Source: Sarcocystis neurona
Taxonomy: Eukaryota > Apicomplexa > Conoidasida > Eucoccidiorida > Sarcocystidae
DNA: 64,000 nt
Direction: 5' to 3'
NCBI GenBank assembly: GCA_000727475.1
Contig: KL647288.1
Location: 6,909,414 to 6,973,413, forward strand
Shown here piece by piece: positions 36,292-48,200 of this stretch. Under the pieces are notes generated by a model. The model had not been told where the DNA came from. It did no database searches and saw only the letters and a list, made by a program, of their open reading frames with translations. Position 1 is the stretch's first letter; every line of letters starts with the position of its first letter. The translations under genes and the position numbers were made by a program.

Positions 36292-39200
36292 CTACAACGA
36301 GGGACGCTGATGCAAGCGAAGGCAGCAAGGAATCCTAGAATCCCCACCTTTCTCGTCTGAACTGCGGTACCGCCGTTCATGCGCACTAGCGCTGACGACG
36401 AGCAATGCCGGAAATGGACGTATTGCGTCTGCACACCAAAATAGAAACATGGGGACGGAAAGGTTCAAAATCCACTCAGGAAGTGCGTACCAGGGCACCT
36501 GGACACGTATGCAGGGAGGTTGCCAGCAGAACGTTCTCAGCGGGGACGCGTGGGGAGGGGATATGCTAGGACCCAGCACGTCGTGCTGCACAGAGGAAAG
36601 TGTGGGAATGTTGCAGGACGTCCCTTTTGGGCTGGTGCTTCTGCTCCTGCAGCGTCGCCCTTCCGCACATTTTTGAGACGTTGGATGTTCTCTAGCAAGT
36701 CAACTTTATCTGCCGTAACTCTCGTGTAAAAAGAGTTGCAAATGTCATTGCTCCCTCGTGTGTGCCTGTTTTCCCTGGAATTCAGACATCAGTGCCGCTT
36801 TGCGAGCCGATAAAGAGAAGACGTGACGACCGTTCAGAATGGTACATTATATCGGTAGGACAAGCCCCAAAATAGCTGTAAAGTGTGCAATCGTAAGAAA
36901 TCTGGTCAGCTTGACACGAAATCTATTCACCGTTTCGCTTGTGAATTCAGCACGCTACATGTGCCTTATGGAAAGTGTAGGTTTGTACGCCCCAGGCCTT
37001 GTAGAGACGTCTTTCACCTCATGCAGAGCACCCACTTTACTTCCACCTGGTCTTTAAAAATATCGCGCGGTATTCTCGTTTCCGTACGTCCCGAGGCAAT
37101 ACTGCCTCCTGCGGGGCTAGGGATGGCCTTGTGCAGTGTCGACTTGGGCCAGCATCGACGTTATGTACACACTTTCCACGCACCGCTACTACCACTTCCT
37201 TGCAAGCGTTGCTGAGCAGTCAGACTTCCGGGAGAGACTGAAATGGTTTCTATCTGTATAACCCTTTTAAGAGCTACGACTAAAAGATCTGCACGACCGG
37301 TGGGTCGCTTACTCGAGTCTAGATGAAGGCACATAAAAAGGTACGTGTACGTACACTGCTCACCTCCCGGCTAGCCGTGGCGTCATCTTGAAGGTGAGCC
37401 TGCTCCTCGGGACGAGCCGGTACGTGCTTCTTTGTAGCGGGAAGCACTTTGTCCTTATTTGTGGGCGGCGACTGGGGAATACTTCTTCTAGCTCGCAAAA
37501 GCACACACTTTGTAGAGTGTTTAAATTTTGAAGATCCGTATCTCCGCTTTCTACTGGGGAGAACAGCGAAGACGGTACGGTGACGGGGACAGGGGCTCTG
37601 ACGCGCTTGTGGACACAGCGAGGGAGTGCGAGCGCGAGAGGAGCAAGCGATGCCCAGTGTAGGTCACCGTGAGAACGAGACATTTCTCGGTATCTTCGTT
37701 TCCTAGAGTGAGGCCGGTGATGTGTGGGTCTCCTCTTGGACGGTCGCGAGACGTCTTCAGTACAAAGCGTTCTAGTGGCTAGGTCGGAGTAACATGCAGG
37801 AGTGAACACGAACCACTGGCATGGTAATACGCGTTTCAGTCCCGCAAGAGCAGCGGACTCGAGGCGCAGCCGTAGTTAAAGCCACGCCTGCCGCGAGCTG
37901 GTCGCTTCCCTCCGTCGCAGCGCATTTCAGCGGGCAACGAAATAGCGCCGTCGAGGGGCAACCTCAGTCGAAGCCAGCCCTCCGGCACGCCTGACGCTTC
38001 CTTTCGTCGCAACACAATGTATATGGATGCTAATGCAACCCAATAAATATGGACACTAACGGGAATCGGTGCAGGGCGGATCGTCCTCAATGCAGCCTTC
38101 ACCGGTAGGGCACCTGCTCCAGCTCCCCTGGACAACAAGAACCGCGTCCGAGCAGCAGTTACTCTCTGCTCATATTGAAAGGAGAGCTTAAGCAGTGAGG
38201 CCGAAACAACACACGAAGCAGTAGAAATTGATGTGTTACGCGTGAGGGGGATCAAGTGACCCTGGCTTGTTACGCTGCCAGAGGGAAACGTGTCAAAACG
38301 ACGGGGCAAGTCTGGATTGAGGGACAGGGCACAACCAAGGAAGATCCCCTTGCTACGCGCTGACAAACAGCAGAACTTTCCAGCAGTTCTGTGAGATCTA
38401 ATGGATGAAGAGCAGAACAGTCAAGAACGATACTGCGTCCTGCTTGAAGGACACGAAAATAGAAAAGACGTCGCAAATCAGCGAATGCACCGCTGACACG
38501 GAATGTAACCACTAGGATTAAGGAATGTGTGGGGGAGGGGGGCTCGGGCGCTCTGTACCCTACTGCGCCATACACCAGGAACTATACATTACAACAGAGC
38601 TCCTTGCTAATGGTTGTACACCCCTTTCCGTCGCGAGGATGGATAGTGAATAGAGCTACGTAGATATTCACTGCTTGTGTTTCTTTGTAAGCTATGCGTC
38701 CACGAGGGTGGCACACCCCCAGGTGTCCCGCGTGAGAGTTCTCGACGAAGGCTGTAGAGGGTTTCAATGCAGGGGCCCCAGCTGCCGACACAATGCACGC
38801 GTCGCTGGGTGCAAGCCGGCAGAAGCTCAAACTCATGTCAATTATAGATTCCTCGAGGAACGCATCTAGGAAAGGGGTACGAAAACTCGCTACATTCGCG
38901 CAGCGTAAATTTGAGGCATTCCCGCGTGGGCAGTCCCCAGGCACAGGGCAGTGGAGATGTCTCGTACACTCTAACGAGATACAAGGGCGGTTACACGCAG
39001 TAGTTGTTACTCATGTGACTTCGGTTTGTGCCCAGTGGCACAGATTCGTTTACGTAGCTCACCTGCGTCTACATGGGGAAATGCAAACAGTTGTGGACGT
39101 ACGAGTGCTCACTCATTTATTCGTCGGACACCTGCGTGCGACTAGTCGCTGCCGTGCCGTTCCCCAATCAGCATGTGCACACTTGTGGTAGTTATTCACA

Positions 39201-39568
39201 TTGTGGCTGTCCTCACGCCGACGACGGAAATGTATTCACGTATCTTTACGCTAATACATGCATGACGATCACTCGTGCATGCATGTCACAAATACAGGCG
39301 TACAGATGTTGCATATATTCACCTGCTGACTTGAGGAAGACGGCACCTCTTGAAATAGCCCCTGGCAAAACCGAGCGCCCTCCATTAGAAGCAGACAACG
39401 GACTGGCAGGGGAAGGTCGCACTGCGCGTCATTCAACCAGACAGATCCGACCAGCGGTCGTCTAACCATTTCATTTTTCGATTCGAGTACCCGCAGCACG
39501 GCTGCGAGATGGAGGTGCGAAGCTGCTCGCCACAGTTTGTATTTCCGCACCTGGTTAACGATAGACAT
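36292..39568 (-). CDS. 336-residue protein of unknown function, six exons
   Basis: Exons are 39568-39323 (ATG), 38851-38622, 38492-38357, 38186-38103, 37471-37364 (GTGAGC donor) and 36498-36292 (TAG). Phases run 0, 2, 0, 0, 0, and the exons sum to 1,011 nt without a stop. The N-terminal exon is well balanced (VRKYKLWRAASHLHLAAVLR, then RRPLVGSVWLNDAQCDLPLP). Exons 2 and 3 join into VNIYVALFTIHPRDGKGGAF and GRSIVLDCSALHPLDLTELL, alternating strand- and helix-like segments. Exon 5 is hydrophilic (VPARPEEQAHLQDDATASRE). The last exon holds one hydrophobic stretch (ILNLSVPMFLFWCADAIRPF), a possible membrane helix, and a basic tail. Some sites are non-ideal (CTTAAG and CTCGAG acceptors, GTAGCA donor). 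The gene lies 218 bp upstream of the 695-residue gene on the same strand. I recognise no family. Confidence 0.55.
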
Positions 39569-40313
39569 TGTTGAGGGTACATTCGCAGTCGTCGCCTATA
39601 CAGTCATACGTGTACGTACACACCGATGTTTGCGTATCCCCTCTGCAAATGCATATATGTTTATGCGTACTCTCCCACAGCTCGCTGTTCTTCCAGGTGA
39701 CAAGCACTTAGTTCCACAAGCTTCCACACACGTACTCACTCAGACGTCACTTGCAGTGCGCCTGCTTCGCTAACGCTCGGCAGCTAGAGGGAGACCCGCC
39801 ATGAGCTAATCGTATACCGCCGCAGTTTCGAAGACCAAACAAAGTTGCCCACATTTTTAGAGAGAATGGAAGTGCTTAGGCACTAGTCGTACTCGCAGGA
39901 AAGCTGCTGCTGCGCGCATGTGAGTGCAGAACGCCATGAAGGAGAGGGCTAGAGTTCCCCTGCCCAGGAACCCGCTGGCATAAAGCACTCTCTCTGAATA
40001 AACATGATTCTGTAGAACACATTTGCGTATGCACACGCGAAAGTAACAGCGGCCGCTGAAAACTGACAGTAGCCGATAATGACATTAGGAGAGAACTAAG
40101 AAAAAACCGCTGCGTGCAACAACCGCGTCCAACAGCAGTACCAGAAGCCACTACCGGTCTCTGGTACTGAGAAAAATGGCAAGACTGTTGCCTGTAACAA
40201 GGTTCGCCAAGTGAGTCGCAGCAGCAAAGGCGTCTTGAGCTACCTTGCTTGCGTACCAGAATAGTGGAGGCCAGTGGCAAGCGTGGTGTTGTCTGACTCG
40301 CTGTGTCCTGACC
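39569..40313. other. Intergenic, no supported gene
   Basis: This lies between the 5' end of the six-exon minus-strand gene and the 3' end of the next minus-strand gene. A minus frame at 40280-39876 is open but lies downstream of the preceding stop and has no splice partner. Confidence 0.4.
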
Positions 40314-40901
40314 TTAAAACAAACCTGTGGGCGTGGATATCTTACACTGTGAAAAAGGGAGCTGAAAGTGTTCACTAGTGCTCATAGTATACACAATGGA
40401 TCCGCAGAAGTTATGTGACAGCCGAGCTTCTGGTGCTGCAGGTGCTGCAGTACACACGTAAAGGGAGGGCTGCTGACGAACGTGCCGCCCCTGCAATCGC
40501 ACTGCTGTTGCTGCCCCCCTTGGTGGCTGAAGCGGTGCCTTCCAGCTGGTCGTGCTTACTGTGGTAAGAGAAGTGCTGGGTGTGCAACGGAAACAGTAGC
40601 AACAGCCCTACGGCAGCATTCGTAGCAGGAACGGCAGTACGCATCAGCCACAGCAGCAGCTGCAACATTAAGAACCGGATGCCTATCGCTGTCGTCCGAT
40701 TCGCGCTGGATATAAGTTTTTCGGGTCTTCCTTTCTTTTCGTCAACTGTTCTTGTTTCCCGTCACCTGCTTGATTGTCTCTACACAACGGACGTGTGTTG
40801 TTCTGCATGCGCGCTGCCCGGCTTACCTTGATGATGTGGTGATTCTGCTGCATCAAGCGGCGGAGATTACTGCTGCGCTGCTGCGGCAGTGCATGCAGCA
40901 A
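40314..40901 (-). CDS. 3' exons of a small membrane protein gene, 5' end unresolved
   Basis: Exons are 40901-40827 (CACAG acceptor, GTAAGC donor, phase 0), 40659-40560 (TTGCAG acceptor, GTAAGC donor, phase 0 to 1) and 40444-40314 (phase 1, stop). They give 101 residues in frame. The first exon is basic and helical (SSNLRRLMQQNHHIIK). The second begins at once with a hydrophobic segment (LLLWLMRTAVPATNAAVGLL). The third is soluble (RLSHNFCGSIVYTMSTSEHF). Both donors are close to consensus, and phases agree. The frame also stays open upstream of the first acceptor (to about 41005, reading HHFVVLLPRVGRGFTFCRVD), but an earlier acceptor was not found. Further 5' exons should lie beyond 41 kb, in the repeat-rich stretch. 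Function unknown. Confidence 0.45.
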
Positions 40902-42930
40902 CTGTGAAGTAGCAACGCAGCTTTTGTTGAACAGCCCATCGACGCGACAAAAGGTGAAACCACGACCAACACGCGGGAGCAACACGACGAAATGATGTCC
41001 ATCGATGTATTAGGTTGCTGTTTTTGGATGTTTGCTACGCTTTTTTCGAAGCTTGGGGCAGCGGCTCTCGTGTGCTCGGCTGCTGCTTGCTCGGCTGCCG
41101 TTTGCTCGGCTGCCGTACATTATTACCATGTTCTGGACTATGACCGTCCCGTACTAGGGTGTCTTTTGCCCAGTTCTTGCTGCTACTGCAGAGCCTCCTG
41201 TTGCTTCCACTACTACTACTATTATTTCCACATTCGACCGTTGCTTGCACTACTACTAGTATTCCTCTGTGCGACAACTACCAGTCCTATTTACTATCTG
41301 TACTGCCTCTCGTAGTACCATTACGTCTACTACCGCCAGTACCACCACTGCTACTACTACTACTACATTTATTACTACTACGACCGGCACTCCTGCGACT
41401 ACTGCTACTACTACTGCTACTCCTAGTGCGGTTACTGTTGCTACGACCACAACAACAACTACCATTGCTCCAAGTGCTGTTACTGCTCCCGTTACTAGAA
41501 TCTGAAAGGACGTAGGATAATTGTTCGTGTAACGCTCTGCGTACGGTTCACTATTTGCAATACAAGCGAGTGAAGAGTCCAAGGCGTTGCCGCGTTGAGG
41601 TCTTCTGCACTGCGGCAGTTGCACTACTACCACAACCGGTTCTAGTACCACAACCACAGACAGCAGTACCACAACTATCCGTTACTCGTATTTCTACTAT
41701 TTCCACTACTACACCTCCCACTATCACTACATCCGAGCCTCAGTTTTGCCGTTGTCAGTGCAGCTAGGCAACTGAGTGTAATCCGTAACATACGCCGTAG
41801 AACTGAGAGGCAACACCTCTGGACTGCAGTGTGGAGCTCTAATCAGGTTGTCATCAGTACGAACCCTTCCGAAATAGTGTCCGACTTCTACTGCTGCCAC
41901 GTCCACCGTTACTATCCCTACTATCAATTATTCTATTCTCTGCATGATACGACTGGTATTATTTTTGGTACAGCAGTACCACCGCATGCGAAGCGTGCTG
42001 CTTCTCGTGGTGCAGTTGCCGTGCTATCCCTGCTAGCGCTGCTACCGCTTCCGCAGTGGAGGTGCATATATTTGTGTGTAATTATCCAGAAGGGACGTTG
42101 TTCCTCATTTGTATACATCTGTGTACATGCGTGCACATGCTGCTCAAGGCTTGTGCTAGTGTACACATGCTACTCAACGCTTGTGCTAGTATGCTTGTGA
42201 ACATATTGTCCACGCAGACAATTATACGCGTGGTGTGTGTGCAAGTTGTGTCACGCCTGTGGAGGGTTTCATTTGGCGCGCTCGTGTTTCAACGCATTCA
42301 AAGTGTACCGTTGTGGTTGGCGTCTACAGCAGAAGAGCACGAGGAATAAGGAGACAGGAAATAACCACAGTAGCTACTGGAGCTGCAACGGCACCTGCAG
42401 CACAGCGAGCCGCATTGGGGCAACGGCCCCTGTTGCAGCAGGTGTGTAGTTACGGCAGTTTCAACCTCCTCGGAGGAATGTCGCAGCAGCAGCGGCGGTT
42501 AGGGTGTATTCGCAGCAGCTGCAGCAGTTGTCGTCGTAGTGGTAAGACAGAAATAGGAATGCAGCTGCAGCAGCTGCAACGACAGCAGAGCTAGAGCAGC
42601 CGACGCATCAAAAACAGCAGCTGGAGAGTAGCGAGACGCTGACTTCACAGGCGGCGCACGGCCTGCCGAGGTGAGATGAGTCTTCTTGGTACAGCAGCAG
42701 TAGCGACAGCTGTGTTCGGCGCGGCGTATCGACGGTGACCCCTACATGCTGTAGAAAAACCGCAGCAGCAGCAGCAACAGGAGTTGTGCACCACCAGTCG
42801 CAGTGTAGGCTCAAGACCAGCGTCTTCCGGGATAGCAGTCAGCGGCATGAGCAGCCATAACACCAGCAGGAAGCCGCGGCGCAGCATCAGGGGGGACGGT
42901 GTGTGACGGAGCAGATAGCATTTCCAAGGG
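40902..42930. other. Triplet-repeat-rich intergenic DNA
   Basis: The stretch contains the ACT/TAC-rich block (41150-41510 and 41610-41740) and CTG/CAG clusters (42400-42600, 42740-42800). A minus-strand ATG at about 42884 opens a signal-peptide-like start (MLRRGFLLVLWLLMPLTAIP), only 47 bp from the plus-strand gene start at 42931. No downstream exon could be attached to it, so it is not called. Confidence 0.35.
41215..41505 (+). repeat. ACT/TAC degenerate triplet repeat, Thr-rich when read in one frame
   Basis: Imperfect ACT units dominate. The plus frame ending at 41505 translates to a Thr-rich stretch (TTTATTTTTFITTTTGTPAT and similar), like a mucin-type O-glycosylation domain. The minus strand translates to poly-Val. 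An exon with splice sites is not evident, so I list it as a repeat. A related block lies at 41610-41740. Confidence 0.55.
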
Positions 42931-44672
42931 ATGATGTACGCTGTGTGCGAGTTGCTGCGGTGCGTACTACGGCCGTTGCTGTCCGTTCTGAAGGTGTTTC
43001 GTCGCAGCCTGTTGCTGGCGATTGCGGTGCCAGTGGTCGCGTTGCTGCTGCTACGGCGGGGGGATGACGCTGCTGCAGCCCCACCGGCCGCGGCGGCAGT
43101 ACGGGAGGACACAAAAGGCAGTGGAGGTGTCGGAGAGAGAGACCTACACGTAGTTGGTGACGAGGAATCTGCAGCGACAGCAGCAGCAGACGAAGATTTT
43201 TACATATTCATTCCCGACGACGCAGACGACGAGGAGGCGCTGGCAGCAGCTCTTTCTGCCCGTCCTGAAGAAAGCAGCGCCAGCGCCGCAGCAGTAACAG
43301 CAAGAGAAGAAACGTTTAGCGGGGCGTCGTCTCAGCGACTTCAGGTCCCTCCAGCAGCAATAGGGCAGGACGGAGGAAGTGGAAAGGACGTCCTTCGCAG
43401 CGAGAAGCTGCAACAGCAGCAGCAGCGTATTCCGCAGCAGCAGCTGCAGCGGCAGGCTTCGCCTGCTCCCCCGTCGTACACAGAGAGCTCCTTCTTCAGA
43501 CACGCAGCCGCGCTGCTATGCACTGAGGCTGGCGGAGTACGTGCTTCCTTACCGTGACGTCAGCTTATTTTTAACAGCCTGCAAAGTAGTCACGTAACAA
43601 AACATATATATATATACATACATAATCATAAACAGCTTTCTGATACACATATATACATATGTGTACCCGCGTATAAATGTGGACATTCATACATGTGTAC
43701 ATACATGTATTCGGGCGTACTTATATATGTATATACCTGTATACATGTACATATGCACGTACGTCTGTCTATAAGTCTTCGTGGATTTCTGAAAATGCCG
43801 GAACGGCCTTCCTGGGGAGGTTGTTGAACGGCTCCTTTAAAAACGCTCCTCTCTGCGTGCCTATGCACACTCCGACCATCCACGTACACGAAGGCATGCA
43901 CATGTATCAATACATGCACACATCTGTAAAGCAGTGGATATGTGTGTGTGTCTGTTCCTCTGTGTCTACTGGCGAAGGGGCTACGTCGCAGGTGACCGAA
44001 GAGTTCGATATCGATATTCGCCGGGGGACGGTAGGGGGGACACTGCAGCGGCGGCCAACAGGTTTTGCACGAAGTCGGGACACTTACTAGAAATGTCAAA
44101 GATAAGCGTGTAGTCTATTGTCCGATTATGAGACGGTGTAGAGAGAGAGGTGTCTTTCTCTGGGTGTAAAGTTGCTGGTAACTGGTGAAGATGCCGAGGA
44201 ATGTTATCTCCATTTCATCCGACACAGCGCTCCAGCGGATGTGAAGAATGAAACGCGGCGTGGAAGCGCCCACGTGCCTCTACGTGCTCCTGCATACGCA
44301 CGTGCACATCGACTTTCTATACATACGCATAGTTACACACTTGTATGCATTTATGTGTGTACATATATGGATACACATGCGTGTTTCTCATTTTGTCCCC
44401 CTGTACAGACTGCTAGTACGTGTACCTAGGTGAAAGTACACGTACATGTGTCTACACTGTATTGTAGACGAGCGTGCCGCCTATCAAGTGTTGGCATTTG
44501 TGTTGTCCTGTCGTTTCTGCTGCAGGCGGGCTGCACGCAGTTGCTGCTGCTTTTGTTGCTGGGGCTCATGCTACTGCTGGGCTTTACGTGGCAGTTGTAC
44601 GGAGCTGTTGTTTCTTGCTTTTATTTAAAATACTCTCTCCGTGACGTTCATTCGTCCGAAGCGCAAAAGTAG
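42931..44672 (+). CDS. 250-residue protein with N- and C-terminal membrane segments
   Basis: Exon 1 is 42931-43536 (ATG ATG, 202 codons, GTACGT donor, phase 0). Exon 2 is 44526-44672 (TTTCTGCTGCAG acceptor, phase 0, TAG). Residues 25-42 (RRSLLLAIAVPVVALLLL) form a membrane helix flanked by arginines. The following 150 residues are Ala/Glu/Asp/Gln-rich and probably disordered, with an acidic patch DEDFYIFIPDDADDEEA and Gln runs from CAG repeats. Exon 2 encodes a second helix (LLLLLLLGLMLLLGFTWQLY), one Cys-containing stretch and a charged tail (SLRDVHSSEAQK). The topology would place both ends on the same side. The gene lies 538 bp upstream of the ATG5 start on the same strand. YIFI after acidic residues fits the loose LIR/AIM pattern (aromatic-x-x-aliphatic), which occurs often by chance. 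Family unknown. Confidence 0.58.
43537..44525 (+). other. Intron of the two-helix protein gene
   Basis: This 989-bp intron runs from a GTACGT donor to a TTTCTGCTGCAG acceptor and is full of TA and alternating purine-pyrimidine DNA. Confidence 0.5.
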
Positions 44673-45071
44673 CTAAGGCAGAGACTTGCATACGGTAGCT
44701 GCCTTGCTGCTTCATCTGGCCGCTGCTGTAGCTGGTGCTGGGGCGACTCACTGCGGCTGCCTGCTTTTGCTGCTGCGTGTTTCTGCCTACTTGTACTCTG
44801 CGCTGGTTGCACCTGCCGGTGAGTGCAGCAATTGCTCTCGTCGCTGTCTGGTGTAGCTGCTGTCTCTGCTTCTGGGGATATTCTTCGACTCTGTTCGCCG
44901 TCGTTTAGTACCGTTCATCCGCTGGTGCTGCTGCTGTATATCCGTTGCGCTGCTGGTAGAGCTGTTTCGTGCTGCGTCTTCCCGCTGCTCCTGTTGGCGC
45001 AGCCTCCCTCTGCTCGGGCTGCTGTTGCCACAACCGCTCTAACTGCTGGTGTTGCTGCTGCTGACTCTTAC
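44673..45071. other. CTG-rich intergenic stretch
   Basis: The plus strand is rich in CTG/GCTG. Minus-strand translation continues Gln-rich past the donor of the candidate exon at 45072-45191. No gene is called here. Confidence 0.35.
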
Positions 45072-45191
45072 TGCAAGTGAATTTTGTTCGGTACTCCTGT
45101 AGCATCTTCCTGTGGCGCTCCTCGTCCTCCTCTGCTGTTGCTGCTGCGGGACTATTGTGAGGACCACGTGCAGCACCAGGAGTTCTTCCGT
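45072..45191 (-). CDS. Candidate isolated minus-strand exon upstream of ATG5
   Basis: The minus strand has an acceptor (TTTATCCAG, ending 45192), a phase-1 start and a GTAAGAG donor with phase-1 end, enclosing 120 nt. It reads GRTPGAARGPHNSPAAATA and then EEDEERHRKMLQEYRTKFTC, strongly charged and helix-like. No flanking exons could be joined. The next upstream exon would have to lie antisense to ATG5. It ends 20 bp from the ATG5 start codon on the other strand. It may be part of an overlapping gene or a chance frame. Confidence 0.25.
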
Positions 45192-45210
45192 CTGGATAAA
45201 CGGCAGTGCA

Positions 45211-48200
45211 ATGGACGCTGCTGGTGACAGTCGCAGGCCTGCTGTGAGTGGCTGCGCACCACCTGGAGCAGGTGGCTGGAGGCGGCAACAGCAGCACCAG
45301 CAGGAGGGGCATCTGCACGAAAAAGAGCCGCAATGCTGTTGCGCAAGCAGCAGCGTCCACACAACCTCGTTAGTGCGGACTCCTGCTTGCTGCTGTCACC
45401 ACAAACGTGCTGCAGTCAATCCAACAGGAACAGCAGCAGCAGCAGGAGCAAAAGCAGCAGCACGCAGAGCTGCAGGAGGAGCAGGAGCAGAAGCCGAAGC
45501 CGCCGGGTCGGCAGCAATAAGAGGAGAGGCTACCGTGTCAGCAGCAACAGCGTCAGGGTGGGTTGCACGAGCCGCGTCTCTGCGCTGCTCTTTGTTGGAG
45601 AGTGCATTGCCAGTAAAGATATCCTTGGATGGATCGGAAGTGGCAGCGCTCCAGCCTCCTCCTCCGTTACTGCTGCTGCTGCTGCGCAACTCCTACCTTC
45701 CACACATTTTTGCTACTTGTTATGAGCACTTCCAGTTGGCGTTGCGGCCATGCTTCGGTGAAGCAAACCGCTGCCCTCCTTCCTTCACGTACCAAGGAAG
45801 ACTCCTCGACTGGAGAGTTCCTGTCGGGGTTTCTTTCGATTGCTTTGCTGCGACGGCCCCTGCTGTGGTAACTGCTCCTCATCACCGGACTCGATTCGCT
45901 GCTGCTGCTGCTCAGCGACGGCGGCAACGAAAGGCGGCTGCACCTCCTCCGTGTCAAAGGCGGCGTCACGCTGGTAATCTCGGACGGTGTGCTGTTCGTG
46001 CAACAAGCGGCGGAGTAAATAGTTCTTCTATTTCGGCTGCCGCTCCGCCTTCTTGTGTCTGCTACGGCAGCCGAGATGCATGCTCAGTACGAAGGAATAG
46101 AACTGGCGACGCACTTCCGTCCAGTGGTAGCACCAGCAGGTCGTTATTCGTTTGTGGCAGCTGCAGTAGAAGCAATTGTTTTTCTTGTAGTGGTTCGCGC
46201 TGCTGCAGCGCCTCTGCAAACGACCGGAGCAGCAGCAGCAGCAGCGCACCACCCAACTCACAGGCAGCAACAGGTGGAGACGCAGTTTTGAATGCAGACA
46301 AGGAAATAGCAGGAGCGACATCAGAACGGGCGCGGCTGGCTACAGAAACTTTGACGGAGGTTGATTTCCCTGAGATCAGCACTGAAGAGGAAGCAGGAGG
46401 GGAAGACGAGACAGAGGGAAAGGATGCAGAAGAAGAGGAACTCGTTGTTATTGACGCTGCAGAAGCCGCCGGCTGCGCTGTCGCTTTACCTTGGCAGCTC
46501 ACAGTACATTTCCGCACGCCTGCGGCAATGCTTGCGGCTGCCAAAAACTCACGCGTAGCAGCTGCCATCCCGGAGACTGCAGGTACGGGGGATTCTTGCT
46601 GCTGCAGCTGCGCCGCCTTGCGCCAGCAGCAGCAGATGCCGGATGTATCAGGTGGCAACGCCGCAACAACGGCAGCAGCACCAGGACCCGGAGCAACTGC
46701 AGCATCAGCAGCAGCAACGGCAGCCACAGCGTCAGTGACGGCGGGAGTGTCTGGTGGGGAGACAGCGGCAGCACTAGACAAGCGTGCAAATTCCGTAAAA
46801 CCAGGGAACAACGTGGATGCAGCAAGGCCGAGAGAAGAGCGCGCAGCAGCAGCAGGAGGGGTTGCAAGTGCTGGGACATCTCCTTCCGGTCGAGAATTTG
46901 AAACCTTGAGCGGAGAGGGAGGGCAGAGGCCTGCAGCTGCTACCGTCGGTTGTTCTACAAGAGAGGGTGGCGCCACGGCTGCGAGCCCATCTCAAAGACT
47001 GCCCAGTAGTGCAGCGGCGGGGATGATTGAGTATGCGGCGAATGGAGGTGCTGCAGCATCGGGCAGCTCCTCCGTTGCTACTGCCTCTTCGTGTGTCAAA
47101 GGCAGTCGGAGCGGAAGCACGCCAGCAGCACGGCAGGAAAAGATCATGGTGCCGCCTTCAGTGCCGCCACCAGCATATGAAGGCTGGGGCTATTTTGAAA
47201 GCTTTTTCACAAATGTCATTCGACAAGCGACGTTCTTGCTGACAGGATCTGCCGCCTCGTTTCACTGCCTTGCTCGAGCGGAAGAAGCCGCATTGCTGCG
47301 TGCGCTGCGGTGTCTAGACGTCCGTGCATTTCTGCGTGCAACTGCACCGCTGGTGACACCTCTGCTGTTACCTACCATGGGAGTGACGCAGGTTGAACGC
47401 TCACCTCAAGCTCATCGCACACACGTGCAGCAGACGCAACGCGAGAGGGAGCATAGGCTCTTGCTGCATGATTGTTGCACGTCGCAGTTTCGACAAAACG
47501 GGGAGAGTGGCAGCAGCAACACGTGTCGGGGTGAACAAACGGAAGGAGATGTGGCGCCTTCTGTACAATTTGCTGATACACTCGCTGGCGAAGCAGCTGC
47601 AGAATCACCGGGGTACGGAGACTCGAACGCTGTTAATGTTGCTGCTGGTGTTTTTGCGGCCGGTGCTCCTGCTTGCTCTGATGCTCCGCCAGGTGGCTCC
47701 CAGCGTGACGCATCATATACGGCTGAAGAGCCGGTGGGCAGTGCGCCAGTGATACGTAATGCAACAGATACATCAAGGGAAGCAACAACAAGAGGGACCG
47801 TGGCAGTCACAGGACCAGCGGCAACTGGAGATGCAGGAGGGAACATAGCAGAACGGTCAGCAACGAAGGGAGCGGCACGTGCAAAACAAGGACCAGCAGC
47901 TGCACAAGGAGGTACCGCAGCCGCGCAAGGAGAAGCGACAGGAGGAGTTGCATCCAGAAAGGGCCTTAGTCGAACGCTTCGGCGGCTGCCGGTGCGTGTG
48001 CATCTTGTGAGCTGCTGCTGCAGCGACGCTGCATGTGTTGCCGCAGCAGCAGCAGCAGCCTCAGAGCAGCATCACGAGGAGGTTGGCAGCAGCGGGGTGG
48101 GGAGTTTTCCGTGTCTCTCAGCAGAACGAACGACGGGAGGGTCGTGGGGCACCAGGGGCTCTGTCTCCATGGAGAAGCAAATAGATGCGGCAGCAGTAGA

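Noticed and set aside
42645..42884. Minus-strand ATG with signal-peptide-like start
   Set aside because: Only one frame with a Cys run from TGC repeats; no second exon could be attached, and it starts 47 bp from a better plus-strand gene.
45039..45689. Long minus-strand frames antisense to the start of ATG5
   Set aside because: Over 45400-45690 the plus strand holds recognisable ATG5 sequence, so the Ala-rich minus frame is a shadow; only 45072-45191 was kept, at low confidence.
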